Positions 25,581 through 35,610 are shown, counted from the stretch's first letter. The stretch: 64,000 nt of DNA from JBFWUM01 sp050247255 (GCA_050247255.1 JBFWUM010000004.1:1-64000); one strand, 5' to 3'. The notes: generated by a model not told the origin, from the sequence alone. Translations and numbers: made by a program.

Positions 25581-28500
25581 CTAGAACTCGAAAGTCGCCG
25601 TGATCTTGGCGACCCGCGCGTTCAGGATCTCGGTCGGACGCAGGTACGACGCGTACGACTGGTTCACGTTGATCTGCGCATCGGTGTTCAGCGCGTTGAA
25701 CAGGTCGAGGCTGACCACCGACCGGTAGCGGTTCACCCGGAACACCTTGCCGAACCGGATGTCCAGCTCGTTGCGGCGCTCGGTGAACTGCGTGAACGGC
25801 TCCTCGATGCCGATGACGACGTTGCCATTGGCGCCCGAAGCCAGGTTACGGCCGAGGGTCGAGTTCGCCGCCAGGTAGGCGTTGTTCGCCACGAAGGCCG
25901 GCGACACCGTGGTGCCCGGGGTGCTGCGGAACGTGCCCGACACCTGCACGTCCACGGTCGGGATCGTGTAGACGCCGTAGCCCTTGAACGAGGTCAGCCA
26001 CGGCTCGACGCGGTCGCAGAACTGCGCCGGGCGCCACTGCGCCACGCCGCCCACCGGCGCAGCATTGCCGGCGGTGAGGAGCGCCATCTCGGGAAGCGCC
26101 GCGATGATCTCGCAGTTGTTCTCCGAGGTGCGGCCCGTGCTGAGGCCCGCCTGCAGCGTCAGCCCGTTCTGGAGCCGCGCGTTGAGCGAGAGGTCGACGC
26201 CGTTCCAGTGCTCGGTCTGCTTGCCGTACTTGTCCGACAGCGTGTTCAGGTTGTCGGTCTGCCCGAACTTCGACGGGACGACGTCGAACAGCCCGGTGAT
26301 CGTCTGGCCGCTGGTCGACAGGCGGGCGTCGGTCGGGACGACGACACTGAATTCCGTGTAGTCGGCCGCCGTCGTTGCCAGGTTGTCGGTCACCTGGAAG
26401 TTGGCCCAGATGCGGCGGAAGTAGCCCACGTCCACGGCAATGCCGCGCGCCAGCTCGTGCTGCACCGAGGTGGTGAACTCCCAGTTCGTCGTGCGGTGGT
26501 TCCAGCCGCTGATCAGGTCGGCGTCGAACTTGTCGCCGGCGATCGCCGAGCCGAAGTTGCGGTTGTTGATCGCGCCGCACTCGCCGTTGGCGTCGAGGCT
26601 GATCAGGTCGCACTGCGGGATGAAGTCGCCCGCGACGCCGCCGTTGCGGCCATCGTCGGCCCACGTGCGGTTCGCCGCCGTGACCATCGCGTTGCTCGGG
26701 TTGCCGGCGTTGCCGATGCCGTTGAGCGTCTGGCCGAGCAGGTACTTGTTGAACGCCACCTTGAACGCCGTGCGGCCGTTGCCGAAGATGTCATAGGCGA
26801 GGCCGGTGCGGTAGGTGAGGTCCTTCCAGTTGATCTGCTCATCCGCCGGGAACACGATGTTCCGGTTCGGCGTCAGCGGCGACGGGCCGATCGTCTGTTC
26901 CGGCCAGCCGTTCTTGAACCAGTCGAAGCGGCCCGCCAGGCTCACCGTCAGGCGGTTGAGGGCGATGCGGTCCTGGACGTAGAGGCCGAGGTCCTGCTTC
27001 AGCTCGGTGACGGCGCGGAACGGCCGCGCGTACTGCGTGATCTGGTTCGGCGCGCCGTTGTTGAAGCGGTACTCGACCGGCGCCTGCGCGTAGTTGTAGG
27101 CGTCCTGCTTGCCGGAGGTGTTGTTGACGCCGAACTTGATGTTGTGCGTGCCGGTCACGTACGACATCGACGCGCGCCAGGTGAAGCTCGGCACCGTCGT
27201 GTTGTTGTAGAGGTTCAGCGCGCGGTAGCGCAGGCCGGTGCTCTGCTCCACCACCGAGATCATCTGCGGCATCACCGCCGCCTGATCCGCCGTGAGCGAC
27301 CCGGTCGACTCGCGCAGGTGCATGTTGCCCCAGCGCTCGTAGAGGTGCAGGCCGACCGCCTCGAACAGCAGCTGGTTGGTGATCGGCGAGGTGACCTCGG
27401 CGTGCTCCTGCGCCAGGCGCGGGAAGCGGCGGTCACGCGCCGCCTCGGGAGCGATCAGCGCCGTGATGTTGTTCGGGCAGTTGCACCACTTGTCGAACTT
27501 GTAGGTGCCCGCCACCTTCACCTTCGGCGTCGCCTGCCAGGTCACGCGCAGCGAGTTGTTGTACTGCTCGCCCTTGTTGACCCCGGGGTTGCTCTCGTCG
27601 GGGACGTAGAGCCACTCGTTTGGCTTGAACGCGTTGAGGTTCTGGAAGATCGGCGCCTCATTCTCGACGAGATTGGCGCGCGTCGAGAACCAGAACCACA
27701 CCTTGTCGCGCTTGAACGGGCCGCCGAACGACTCGTTCAGGTCGAACGCGTACTTCATCTGGTTCGGCGTGCCGAGGCCGGCCGTGCGCAGCTCGTCGCT
27801 GAAGTTGTCACCCTGCAGCGCCTCGTTGGTGAAGCTGACGAAGGTGTTGTTCGAGAACGTGTTGCCACCGTCGCGCGGGATCATGTTGATGCGCACGCCG
27901 CCGGTCGGCAGTTCGGCGCCGAGCGACGTGGTGTCGACGGTGACTTCCGCCGCCGAGCCCATGTCCGGCGTCTGGCCGCCCTGGAAGCCGCCGGCCTGCA
28001 GCGTCATCGTGCTGACCCCGTTGGCCGTGATGCGCATGTCGACGTTCTTCGAGCCGTGCACCGTGACACCCTGGCCGACGTCCTGGATCAGCGAGCCGCC
28101 GACGTCGTTGCCGCCGCCGGAGGTGCCCGGGATCATGCGCGCCAGCCCGAAGTGGTTGCGCGCGCTCGGCAGCGCGTTGACCGTGTCGCTGTTCAGCACG
28201 CGCTGCTGCGTCACGTTGGTCGTGTCGACGACCGGCGCCTCGCCGGTCACCGTGATCGTTTCCTCGAGCGCGCCGACGCGGAGCTCCGCGTCGATGGCAA
28301 TCGAGCCCGTTCCCGCCACAGCGACGTTGTCACGACGAACCGTGTTGAAACCCGCGAGAGTAAACGTAACGGTATAAGTGCCAGGCCGAAGATCGACGAT
28401 CTGATAACGCCCGTTGCCGTCCGTGACCGCCGTTCTCACCTTCTCGATGAGGGCGGGGCTTGCCGCTTCCACCGTCACCCCGGGCAGCACTGCGCCCGAC

Positions 28501-28607
28501 GTGTCCTGCACCGTGCCCTGGATCGATGCCTGTGCAAAGGCCATCGACGGCACGCACACCAGGACGGCCCACAACAGGGCAGTCCTGCATTTCGCGACGT
28601 ATTGCAT
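25581..28607 (-). CDS. TonB-dependent receptor-like protein with carboxypeptidase-regulatory domain, tandem copy 1
   Basis: 1008 residues. Signal peptide ending SMAFAQ, then a carboxypeptidase-regulatory domain (SIQGTVQDTSGAVLPGVTVE .. GRYQIVDLRPGTYTVTFTL, residues 27-115), a plug-like region with the ETITVTGEAPVVDTTNV box, and a long barrel ending AKITATFEF. Most divergent of the three tandem paralogues (others at 28880-31858 and 32252-35230). The barrel includes surface segments with cysteines such as KWCNCPNN and CEII. Likely imports a bulky nutrient or acts in surface binding; substrate unknown. AGGAGGAGTGA precedes the ATG. Confidence 0.88.
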   Translation of the reverse strand: MQYVAKCRTALLWAVLVCVPSMAFAQASIQGTVQDTSGAVLPGVTVEAASPALIEKVRTAVTDGNGRYQIVDLRPGTYTVTFTLAGFNTVRRDNVAVAGTGSIAIDAELRVGALEETITVTGEAPVVDTTNVTQQRVLNSDTVNALPSARNHFGLARMIPGTSGGGNDVGGSLIQDVGQGVTVHGSKNVDMRITANGVSTMTLQAGGFQGGQTPDMGSAAEVTVDTTSLGAELPTGGVRINMIPRDGGNTFSNNTFVSFTNEALQGDNFSDELRTAGLGTPNQMKYAFDLNESFGGPFKRDKVWFWFSTRANLVENEAPIFQNLNAFKPNEWLYVPDESNPGVNKGEQYNNSLRVTWQATPKVKVAGTYKFDKWCNCPNNITALIAPEAARDRRFPRLAQEHAEVTSPITNQLLFEAVGLHLYERWGNMHLRESTGSLTADQAAVMPQMISVVEQSTGLRYRALNLYNNTTVPSFTWRASMSYVTGTHNIKFGVNNTSGKQDAYNYAQAPVEYRFNNGAPNQITQYARPFRAVTELKQDLGLYVQDRIALNRLTVSLAGRFDWFKNGWPEQTIGPSPLTPNRNIVFPADEQINWKDLTYRTGLAYDIFGNGRTAFKVAFNKYLLGQTLNGIGNAGNPSNAMVTAANRTWADDGRNGGVAGDFIPQCDLISLDANGECGAINNRNFGSAIAGDKFDADLISGWNHRTTNWEFTTSVQHELARGIAVDVGYFRRIWANFQVTDNLATTAADYTEFSVVVPTDARLSTSGQTITGLFDVVPSKFGQTDNLNTLSDKYGKQTEHWNGVDLSLNARLQNGLTLQAGLSTGRTSENNCEIIAALPEMALLTAGNAAPVGGVAQWRPAQFCDRVEPWLTSFKGYGVYTIPTVDVQVSGTFRSTPGTTVSPAFVANNAYLAANSTLGRNLASGANGNVVIGIEEPFTQFTERRNELDIRFGKVFRVNRYRSVVSLDLFNALNTDAQINVNQSYASYLRPTEILNARVAKITATFEF

Positions 28608-28879
28608 TCACTCCTCCTAGGTATTACGTGGATCTCTCAACGACCGAACGCGTATGAACCGACCGATGTATGAGAGCGAGCCTGCCCCTCACAGCAAGTT
28701 GTGATCCAGCAGGAAAACGCGCGGATTTGTTCGGGAAACTGCGGCAGAGCGCCGCACCGGCGGGGGGACGGTTCCGGATTCTTGGTTGGGACGGATCCGG
28801 TCGATTGGATTAAGGAACGAGGAACAGGGAACAGGGAAGGGGGAATTCCGTTCCCCTTCCCTGTTCCGGGTTTACTAGC
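28608..28879 (-). promoter_or_regulatory. Upstream region of tandem copy 1, with shared elements and an inverted array
   Basis: Contains, in order away from the gene start: a CGCTCTCATAC motif on the minus strand (28678-28668), a roughly 40-bp block (28771-28810) with TTCCGGATTCTTGGTT and GATCCGGTCGATTGGAT that recurs before the other two tandem genes, and an inverted array (28828-28845 against 28851-28867, 17 pairs with one extra G). The array leads to CTAG 28875-28878 next to the stop of copy 2, so it probably ends that transcript. Confidence 0.7.
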
Positions 28880-31858
28880 TTAGAACTCCAACGTCGCGCT
28901 GATCTTCATCACGCGGGCGTTGAGGATTTCCGTCGGGCGCAGGTACGACCCGAAGTTCTGGTTGACCGAGATCAGCGCGTCGGTGTTCAGGGCGTTGAAC
29001 AGGTCAAGGCTGACCACCGAGCGGTAGCGGTTCACGCGGAACACCTTGCCGAACCGGACGTCCAGCTCGTTGCGGCGATCCGTGAACGAGTCGTGCTCCG
29101 GCTGCAGGCGGACGGTGATGTTGCCGCCCGTCGGCGTCCGGCCGAGAGTCGAGTTCGCCGCCAGGTAGGCCGCGGTCGCCGGGAACTGCGGGTTGATCGC
29201 CGTGCCCTTCGTGCTGCGGAACGTGCCCGAGATCTGCACGTCGATCGTCGGAATCGTGTAGACGCCGTAGCCCTTGAACGACGTGATCCACGGCTCCTGG
29301 CGATCGCAATTCTGCAGCGCGCGCCAGCCGGCGTTGGCGCCGGTCCCGAGCGCCATCTCGGGGAGCGCCTCGATGATCTCGCAGTTGTTCTCCGAGGTCC
29401 GGCCCGTGCTGAGGCCGGCCTGCATCATCAGGCCGTTCTGGAGCCGCGCGTTGAGCGACACGTCCACGCCGTCCCAGTGCTCGGTCTGCTTGCCGTACTT
29501 GTCCGACAGCGTGTTCAGGTTGTCGACCTGGCCGAACTTCGCCGGCGTCACGTTGAACAGCCCCGTAATCGTCTGCCCCGCCGTCGTCACGTTCGAGTTG
29601 GTCGACGGCACGACCATGCTGAATTCCGTGTAGTCAGCCGCCGTCGTCGCCAGGTTGTCGGTCACCTGGAAATTGGCCCAGATGCGGCGGAAGTAGCCGA
29701 CGTCGACGGCAATGCCGCGCGCGAGCTCGTGCTGCACCGAGGTCGTGAACTCCCAGTTGGTCGTGCGGTGGTTCCAGCCCGTGACCAGATCGGCGTCGAA
29801 CTTGTCGCCGGCGAGCGCCGTGCCGAAGTTGCGGTTGCTGATCGGGCCGCATTCGCCGTTGCCGTCGAGGCTGACCAGGTCGCAGTCCGGGGTGAAGTCG
29901 CCGTCGGCGTCGCTCCACGTGCGGTTGGCCTGGGTCACCATCGCGTTGCTCGGGTTGCCGGCGTTGCCGATGCCGTTGAGCGTCTGGCCGAGCAGGTACT
30001 TGTTGAACGCCACCTTGACCGCCGTGCGGCCGTTGCCGAACAGGTCATACGCGAGCCCCGTGCGGTAGGTCAGGTCCTTCCAGTTGATCTGCTCGTCGGC
30101 TGGGAACACGATGTTCCGGTTCGGCGTCAGTTCCGACGGACCGATCGTCTGCTCCGGCCAGCCGTTCTTGAACCAGTCGAAGCGGCCGGCGAGGTTCACC
30201 GTCAGGCGGTTGAACGAGATCCGGTCCTGGATGAAGAGCCCCAGGTCCTGCTTCAGGTCGGTGATGCCGCGGAACGGCCGCGCGTACTGCGTGATCTGGT
30301 TCGGCACGCCGTTGTTGAAGCGGTACTCGACCGGCGCCTGGGCATAGTTCCAGACGTTCTGCGTGCCGCTGGTGTTATTGACGCCGAACTTGATGTTGTG
30401 CGTGCCCGTGACATACGACATCGCCGCGCGCCAGGTGAAGCTCGGCACGCTGGTGTTGTTGTAGAGGTTCAGCGCGCGGTAGCGCAGGCCGCTGCTCTGC
30501 TCCACCACCGAGATCATCTGCGGCATGATCGCCGCCTGCTCGTCGGTGATCGACCCGGTCGACGGCCGCAGGTGCATGTTGCCCCAGCGCTCGTAGAGGT
30601 GCAGGCCGACCGCCTCGAACAGCAGGCGGTTGGTGATCGGCGAGGTGACCTCGCCGTGCTCCTGCGCCAGGCGCGGGAAGCGGCGGTCACGCGCCGCCTC
30701 GGGAGCAATCGTCGCCGTGATGTTGTTCGGGCAGTTGCACCAGCGATCGAACTTGTAGGTGCCGGCCACCTTCACCTTCGGCGTCGCCTGCCAGGTCACG
30801 CGCAGCGAGTTGTTGTACTGCGCACCCTTGTTGAGCCCCGGGCTCCCCTCGACGGGGACATAGAGCCACTCGTTCGGCTTGAACGCGTTGGCATTCTGGA
30901 AGATCGGCGCCTCGTTCTCGACCTGGTTGATGCGCGTCGAGAACCAGAACCACACCTTGTCGCGCTTGAACGGGCCGCCGATCGACTCGTTCAGGTCGAG
31001 CGCCTTCAGGATCTTGTTCGGCGTGCCGAGGCCCGCCGCGCGCAGCTCGTCGCTGAAGTTGTCGCCCTGCATCGCTTCGTTGGTGAAGCTGAAGAAGGTG
31101 CTGTTCGAGAACGTGTTGCCGCCGTCGCGCGGGATCATGTTGATGCGGATGCCGCCGGTCGGCAGTTCCGCCGACAGCGACGTCGTGTCCACCGTGACTT
31201 CCGCCGCCGAGCCCATGTCCGGGGTCTGGCCGCCGATGTTGCCGCCGGCCTGCAGCGTCATCGTGTTCACGCCGTTGGTCGTGACGCGCTGGTCGGTGTT
31301 CTTCGACCCGTGCACCGTCACGCTCTGGCCGACGTCCTGAATCAGCGAGCCGCCGACGTCGTTGCCGCCGCCGGTCGTGCCCGGGATCATGCGGGCCAGG
31401 CCGAAGTAGTTGCGCGCGGTCGGCAGTGCGTTGACCGTCTCCGAGTTCAGCACCTGCTGGCGGGTGACGTTGGTCGTGTCGACGACCGGCGCCTCGCCCG
31501 TGACGGTGATGGTTTCCTCGAGCGCACCGACGCGCAGTTCCGCGTCGACCTGGGAGGCCGCAGAACCGGCCAGTGTGACGCCGTCACGCCGAACGGTATT
31601 AAAACCGGCGAGGGTGAAGGTAACCGTGTACGAGCCGGGACGCAGATCGACGATCTGGTAGCGCCCGTTGCCGTCGGTGACCGCCGTCCGGACCTTCTCG
31701 ATCAGGGCCGGGCTGGCTGCCTCGACGGTCACACCGGGCAGCACCGCGCCCGACGTGTCCTGCACGACGCCCTGGATCGAGGCCTGAGCCCAGGCCAGCG
31801 AGGGCGTGAGAATCAGAACCGCCAACAGCGCGATTCCGAACTTCGCGAACTTTCGCAT
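28880..31858 (-). CDS. TonB-dependent receptor-like protein, tandem copy 2
   Basis: 992 residues. Same plan as its neighbours: signal peptide (SLAWAQ), regulatory domain (SIQGVVQDTSGAVLPGVTVE), ETITVTGEAPVVDTTNV box, barrel ending MKISATLEF. By eye it is nearly identical to copy 3 over long stretches (for example from GGIRINMIPRDGGNTFSNST to the KILKALDLNESIGGPFKRDK region) and differs mainly in short surface segments such as VEGSPGLNKGAQ against DESRPGLNKGEQ. That pattern suits recent duplication or gene conversion with variation in exposed loops. AAGGAGGAGTCG lies before the ATG. Confidence 0.9.
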   Translation of the reverse strand: MRKFAKFGIALLAVLILTPSLAWAQASIQGVVQDTSGAVLPGVTVEAASPALIEKVRTAVTDGNGRYQIVDLRPGSYTVTFTLAGFNTVRRDGVTLAGSAASQVDAELRVGALEETITVTGEAPVVDTTNVTRQQVLNSETVNALPTARNYFGLARMIPGTTGGGNDVGGSLIQDVGQSVTVHGSKNTDQRVTTNGVNTMTLQAGGNIGGQTPDMGSAAEVTVDTTSLSAELPTGGIRINMIPRDGGNTFSNSTFFSFTNEAMQGDNFSDELRAAGLGTPNKILKALDLNESIGGPFKRDKVWFWFSTRINQVENEAPIFQNANAFKPNEWLYVPVEGSPGLNKGAQYNNSLRVTWQATPKVKVAGTYKFDRWCNCPNNITATIAPEAARDRRFPRLAQEHGEVTSPITNRLLFEAVGLHLYERWGNMHLRPSTGSITDEQAAIMPQMISVVEQSSGLRYRALNLYNNTSVPSFTWRAAMSYVTGTHNIKFGVNNTSGTQNVWNYAQAPVEYRFNNGVPNQITQYARPFRGITDLKQDLGLFIQDRISFNRLTVNLAGRFDWFKNGWPEQTIGPSELTPNRNIVFPADEQINWKDLTYRTGLAYDLFGNGRTAVKVAFNKYLLGQTLNGIGNAGNPSNAMVTQANRTWSDADGDFTPDCDLVSLDGNGECGPISNRNFGTALAGDKFDADLVTGWNHRTTNWEFTTSVQHELARGIAVDVGYFRRIWANFQVTDNLATTAADYTEFSMVVPSTNSNVTTAGQTITGLFNVTPAKFGQVDNLNTLSDKYGKQTEHWDGVDVSLNARLQNGLMMQAGLSTGRTSENNCEIIEALPEMALGTGANAGWRALQNCDRQEPWITSFKGYGVYTIPTIDVQISGTFRSTKGTAINPQFPATAAYLAANSTLGRTPTGGNITVRLQPEHDSFTDRRNELDVRFGKVFRVNRYRSVVSLDLFNALNTDALISVNQNFGSYLRPTEILNARVMKISATLEF

Positions 31859-32251
31859 CGACTCCTCCTTAGTTCCGTGGTTTCTCTCAAAGACCGAACG
31901 TTATGAGAGCGAACGCCGCCGAACGTTATGAGAGCGCCGACTTACCCGCGAAAAAGGGCCTTACCCGCTATGAAAGGACTTCCCCGAACGCTTACCGAAA
32001 AAGACGATGCCCGCTTCCAGCCTGTATGAGAGGTAGATAGAGGCTTGACTGGAAGAAGCGCGGGACCTTAGGCAAATCTCGATCCATGCGGAATCGGGCA
32101 GAATGCGGAGGGAAAGGCGGGATTTTCGAGGTCAGCCGGAGGCTGGGTTCGGTTTCTTGGGTCGGGGAGATCCGGGGAGTTGGATTAGGGGGAAAGGGGG
32201 AAGGGGGATGCTTCCCCCTTTCCCCTTCCCCCTAATCCCTAGTCCCTCACC
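31859..32251 (-). promoter_or_regulatory. 393-bp region upstream of tandem copy 2
   Basis: No gene seen. Two copies of CGCTCTCATAACGTTCGG lie on the minus strand (31911-31901 onward and 31936-31926 onward), 42 and 67 bp before the ATG. Farther out (32146-32186) is the shared block with GGTTTCTTGGGT and GAGATCCGGGGAGTTGGAT. At 32182-32238 a purine/pyrimidine inverted array (GGATTAGGGGGAAAGGGGGA against its complement) forms a stem of more than 20 bp and touches CTAG at 32239-32242; another CTAG (32252-32255) holds the stop codon of copy 3. Confidence 0.7.
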
Positions 32252-35230
32252 CTAGAACTCGAACGTGGCGGTGATCTTCGCGACCCGCGCGTTCAGAATC
32301 TGCGTGGGCCGCAGGTACGACCCGAAGTTCTGGTTGACCGAGATCTGCGCGTCGGTGTTCAGCGCGTTGAACAGGTCAAGGCTGACGACCGAACGATAGC
32401 GGTTCACGCGGAACACCTTGCCGAACCGGACGTCCAGTTCGTTGCGGCGATCCGTGAACGAGTCGTGCTCAGGCTGCAGGCGGACCGTGATGTTGCCGCC
32501 CGTCGGCGTCCGGCCGAGCGTCGAGTTCGCGGCCAGGTACGCCGCATTCGCCGGGAACTGCGGGTTGATCGCCGTGCCCTTGGTGCTGCGGAACGTGCCC
32601 GAGATCTGCACGTCCACCGTCGGGATGGTGTAGACGCCGTAGCCCTTGAACGACGTGATCCACGGCTCGACGCGATCGCAGAACTGCGCCGGACGCCAGC
32701 CGGCGTTCGCACCGGTACCGAGCGCCAACTCCGGCACCGCCGCGATGATCTCGCAGTTGTTCTCCGAGGTGCGGCCGGTGCTCAGCCCCGCCTGCAGCAT
32801 CAGCCCGTTCTGGAGCCGAGCGTTGAGCGACAGGTCGACGCCGTCCCAGTGCTCGGTCTGCTTGCCGTACTTGTCCGACAGCGTGTTCAGGTTGTTGACC
32901 TGGCCGAACTTCGCCGGGGTCACGTTGAACAGCCCGGTGATCGTCTGGCCGGCCGTCGTCACGTTCGGGTTGGTCGTCGGTACGACCATGCTGAACTCGG
33001 TGTAGTCAGCCGCCGTCGTCGCCAGGTTGTCGGTGACGTGGAAGTTCGCCCAGATGCGGCGGAAGTAGCCGACGTCCACGGCGATGCCGCGCGCGAGTTC
33101 GTGCTGCACCGAGGTGGTGAATTCCCAGTTGGTCGTCCGGTGGTTCCAGCCGCCGATCAGATCCGGGTCGTAGGTCTCGCTGGGAACCGCCGAGCCGAAG
33201 TTGCGGTTGCTGATCGGGCCGCACTCGCCGTTGGCGTCGAGACTGACCAGGTCGCAGTCCGGCGTGTAGTCGCCATCCGCGTCGTTCCACGTCCGGTTCG
33301 CCGAGGTCACCATCGCGTTGCTCGGGTTGCCGGCGTTGCCGATGCCGTTGAGCGTCTGGCCGAGCAGATACTTGTTGAACGCGACCTTGACCGCCGTGCG
33401 GCCGTCGCCGAACAGGTCATACGCGAGGCCCGTGCGGTAGGTCAGGTCCTTCCAGTTGATCTGCTCGTCGGCCGGGAACACGATGTTCCGGTTCGGCGTC
33501 AGTTCCGACGGCCCGATCGTCTGCTCCGGCCAGCCGTTCTTGAACCAGTCGAAGCGGCCGGCGAGGTTGACGGTCAGGCGGTTGAAGGAGATGCGGTCCT
33601 GGATGAAGAGGCCCAGGTCCTGCTTCAGATCGGTGATGCCGCGGAACGGCCGCGCCACCTGCGTGATCTGGTTCGGCACGCCGTTGTTGAAGCGATACGC
33701 GACCGGCCCCTGCGAGTAGTTGTAGACGTTCTGCCTCCCGGTGGTGTTGTTGACGCCGAACTTGATGTTGTGCGTGCCGGTCACGTACGACATCGCCGCG
33801 CGCCAGGTGAAGCTCGGCACGCTGGTGTTGTTGTAGAGGTTCAGCGCGCGGTAACGCAGGCCGCTGCTCTGCTCCACCACCGAGATCATCTGCGGCAGGA
33901 TCGCCGCCTGCTCGTCGGTGATCGACCCGGTCGACGGCCGCAGGTGCATGTTGCCCCAGCGCTCGTAGAGGTGCAGGCCGACCGCCTCGAACAGCAGGCG
34001 GTTGGTGATCGGCGAGGTGATCTCGCCGTGCTCCTGCGCCAGGCGCGGGAAGCGGCGGTCACGCGCCGCCTCGGGGGCGATCTGCGCCGTGATGTTGTTC
34101 GGGCAGTTGCACCACTTGTCGAACTTGTAGGTGCCGGCCACCTTCACCTTCGGCGTCATCTGCCAGGTCACGCGCAAGCTGTTGTTGTACTGCTCGCCCT
34201 TATTGAGGCCCGGGCGGCTCTCATCCGGCACGTACAGCCATTCGTTCGGCTTGAACGCGTTCTGGTTGAAGAAGATCGGCGCCTCGTTCTCGACCTGGTT
34301 GATGCGCGTCGAGAACCAGAACCACACCTTGTCGCGCTTGAACGGGCCGCCGATCGACTCGTTCAGGTCGAGCGCCTTCAGGATCTTGTTCGGCGTGCCG
34401 AGGCCCGCCGCGCGCAGCTCGTCGCTGAAGTTGTCGCCCTGCATCGCTTCGTTGGTGAAGCTGAAGAAGGTGCTGTTCGAGAACGTGTTGCCGCCGTCGC
34501 GCGGGATCATGTTGATGCGGATGCCGCCGGTCGGCAGTTCCGCCGACAGCGACGTCGTGTCGACGGTGACTTCCGCCGCCGAGCCCATGTCTGGCGTCTG
34601 GCCGCCGATGTTGCCGCCGGCCTGCAGCGTCATCGTGTTCACGCCGTTGGCCGTCACGCGCTGGTCGGTGTTCTTCGACCCGTGCACCGTCACGCTCTGG
34701 CCGACGTCCTGAATCAGCGAGCCGCCGACGTCGCTGCCGCCACCGTTCGTGCCCGGGATCATGCGCGCCAGGCCGAAGTAGTTGCGCGCGCTCGGCAGCG
34801 CGTTCACCGTCTCCGAGTTCAACACCTGCTGCCGGGTGACGTTGGTCGTGTCGACGACCGGCGCCTCGCCGGTGACCGTGACCGTTTCCTCGAGCGCGCC
34901 GACGCGCAGCTCCGCGTCCACCTGTGACGTCGCCGAACCGGTGAGAGCGACGCCGTCGCGCCGAACGGTGTTGAAGCCGGCAAGGGTAAACGTGACGCTG
35001 TACGTGCCGGGACGCAAATCGATGATCTGGTAGCGGCCATTGCCGTCCGACACCGTGGTGCGGACCTTTTCAATCAGCGCCGGGCTCGCCGCTTCCACCG
35101 TGACCCCGGGCAACACTGCGCCCGATGTATCCCTGACGACGCCCTGGATCGAGGCCTGTGCCCAGGCCAGCGAGGGCGTGAGAATCAGGACCGCCAGCAG
35201 CGCGGTCCCGAGTTGCGCGAACTTTCGCAT
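32252..35230 (-). CDS. TonB-dependent receptor-like protein, tandem copy 3
   Basis: 992 residues, the most upstream of the tandem set. Signal peptide (SLAWAQ), regulatory domain (SIQGVVRDTSGAVLPGVTVE), ETVTVTGEAPVVDTTNV box, barrel ending AKITATFEF. Nearly identical to copy 2 across much of its length, with small clustered differences in loops (NRNFGSAVPSETYDPDLIGG where copy 2 has NRNFGTALAGDKFDADLVTG). Good GAGGAGTCG ribosome-binding site. As with the others the transported substrate is unknown. Confidence 0.9.
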   Translation of the reverse strand: MRKFAQLGTALLAVLILTPSLAWAQASIQGVVRDTSGAVLPGVTVEAASPALIEKVRTTVSDGNGRYQIIDLRPGTYSVTFTLAGFNTVRRDGVALTGSATSQVDAELRVGALEETVTVTGEAPVVDTTNVTRQQVLNSETVNALPSARNYFGLARMIPGTNGGGSDVGGSLIQDVGQSVTVHGSKNTDQRVTANGVNTMTLQAGGNIGGQTPDMGSAAEVTVDTTSLSAELPTGGIRINMIPRDGGNTFSNSTFFSFTNEAMQGDNFSDELRAAGLGTPNKILKALDLNESIGGPFKRDKVWFWFSTRINQVENEAPIFFNQNAFKPNEWLYVPDESRPGLNKGEQYNNSLRVTWQMTPKVKVAGTYKFDKWCNCPNNITAQIAPEAARDRRFPRLAQEHGEITSPITNRLLFEAVGLHLYERWGNMHLRPSTGSITDEQAAILPQMISVVEQSSGLRYRALNLYNNTSVPSFTWRAAMSYVTGTHNIKFGVNNTTGRQNVYNYSQGPVAYRFNNGVPNQITQVARPFRGITDLKQDLGLFIQDRISFNRLTVNLAGRFDWFKNGWPEQTIGPSELTPNRNIVFPADEQINWKDLTYRTGLAYDLFGDGRTAVKVAFNKYLLGQTLNGIGNAGNPSNAMVTSANRTWNDADGDYTPDCDLVSLDANGECGPISNRNFGSAVPSETYDPDLIGGWNHRTTNWEFTTSVQHELARGIAVDVGYFRRIWANFHVTDNLATTAADYTEFSMVVPTTNPNVTTAGQTITGLFNVTPAKFGQVNNLNTLSDKYGKQTEHWDGVDLSLNARLQNGLMLQAGLSTGRTSENNCEIIAAVPELALGTGANAGWRPAQFCDRVEPWITSFKGYGVYTIPTVDVQISGTFRSTKGTAINPQFPANAAYLAANSTLGRTPTGGNITVRLQPEHDSFTDRRNELDVRFGKVFRVNRYRSVVSLDLFNALNTDAQISVNQNFGSYLRPTQILNARVAKITATFEF

Positions 35231-35610
35231 CGACTCCTCCTCGAATCGGAAATCTCTCTACGACGCGTATGAGAGCGGGAGCGGACGCCGGTCGTACGGG
35301 TATGACGCGCGAGATGTATGCCCCCTGTTTGAGCAAGCGGTGATCCAGCGCGGCGGGACGCCCAATCACTAGGAAATTCGCGCGCGCGGCGACACTTCGC
35401 GGAGAGAGTTCGGATTCTTGGTTCGCGGAGATCCGGTCGGTTGGATACGTGAGGCAGTAAGTTGTTGTGTTACAAAGACTTACACATCACGCTCAGACCG
35501 GAGAACGATCGCCGTGGTTACTGGAGAATCGCCGCCGTCCTTACGCTAGCGGACGCCCATTCGCGACCTGAGAGTCGCGCCCCGCGTACGGGGATGAGCG
35601 CCGACGCGCG
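35231..35610 (-). promoter_or_regulatory. 380-bp region upstream of tandem copy 3
   Basis: No convincing gene. The minus strand carries CGCTCTCATAC (35277-35267), 36 bp before the ATG, and the shared block at 35408-35446 (TTCGGATTCTTGGTTCGCGG and GATCCGGTCGGTTGGAT). TGATCCAGC near 35341 also has a counterpart upstream of copy 1, so the whole upstream region was copied with the genes. From 35450 to 35610 I see nothing specific. Confidence 0.6.

Noticed and set aside
25218..28673. A 1151-codon open frame on the plus strand opposite the TonB receptor gene, with similar long plus-strand frames at 29093-31906 and 32465-34927
   Set aside because: Arg/Val/Ala/His-rich sequence without domains, exactly antisense to well-supported TonB-receptor genes; a known effect of high GC codon use.
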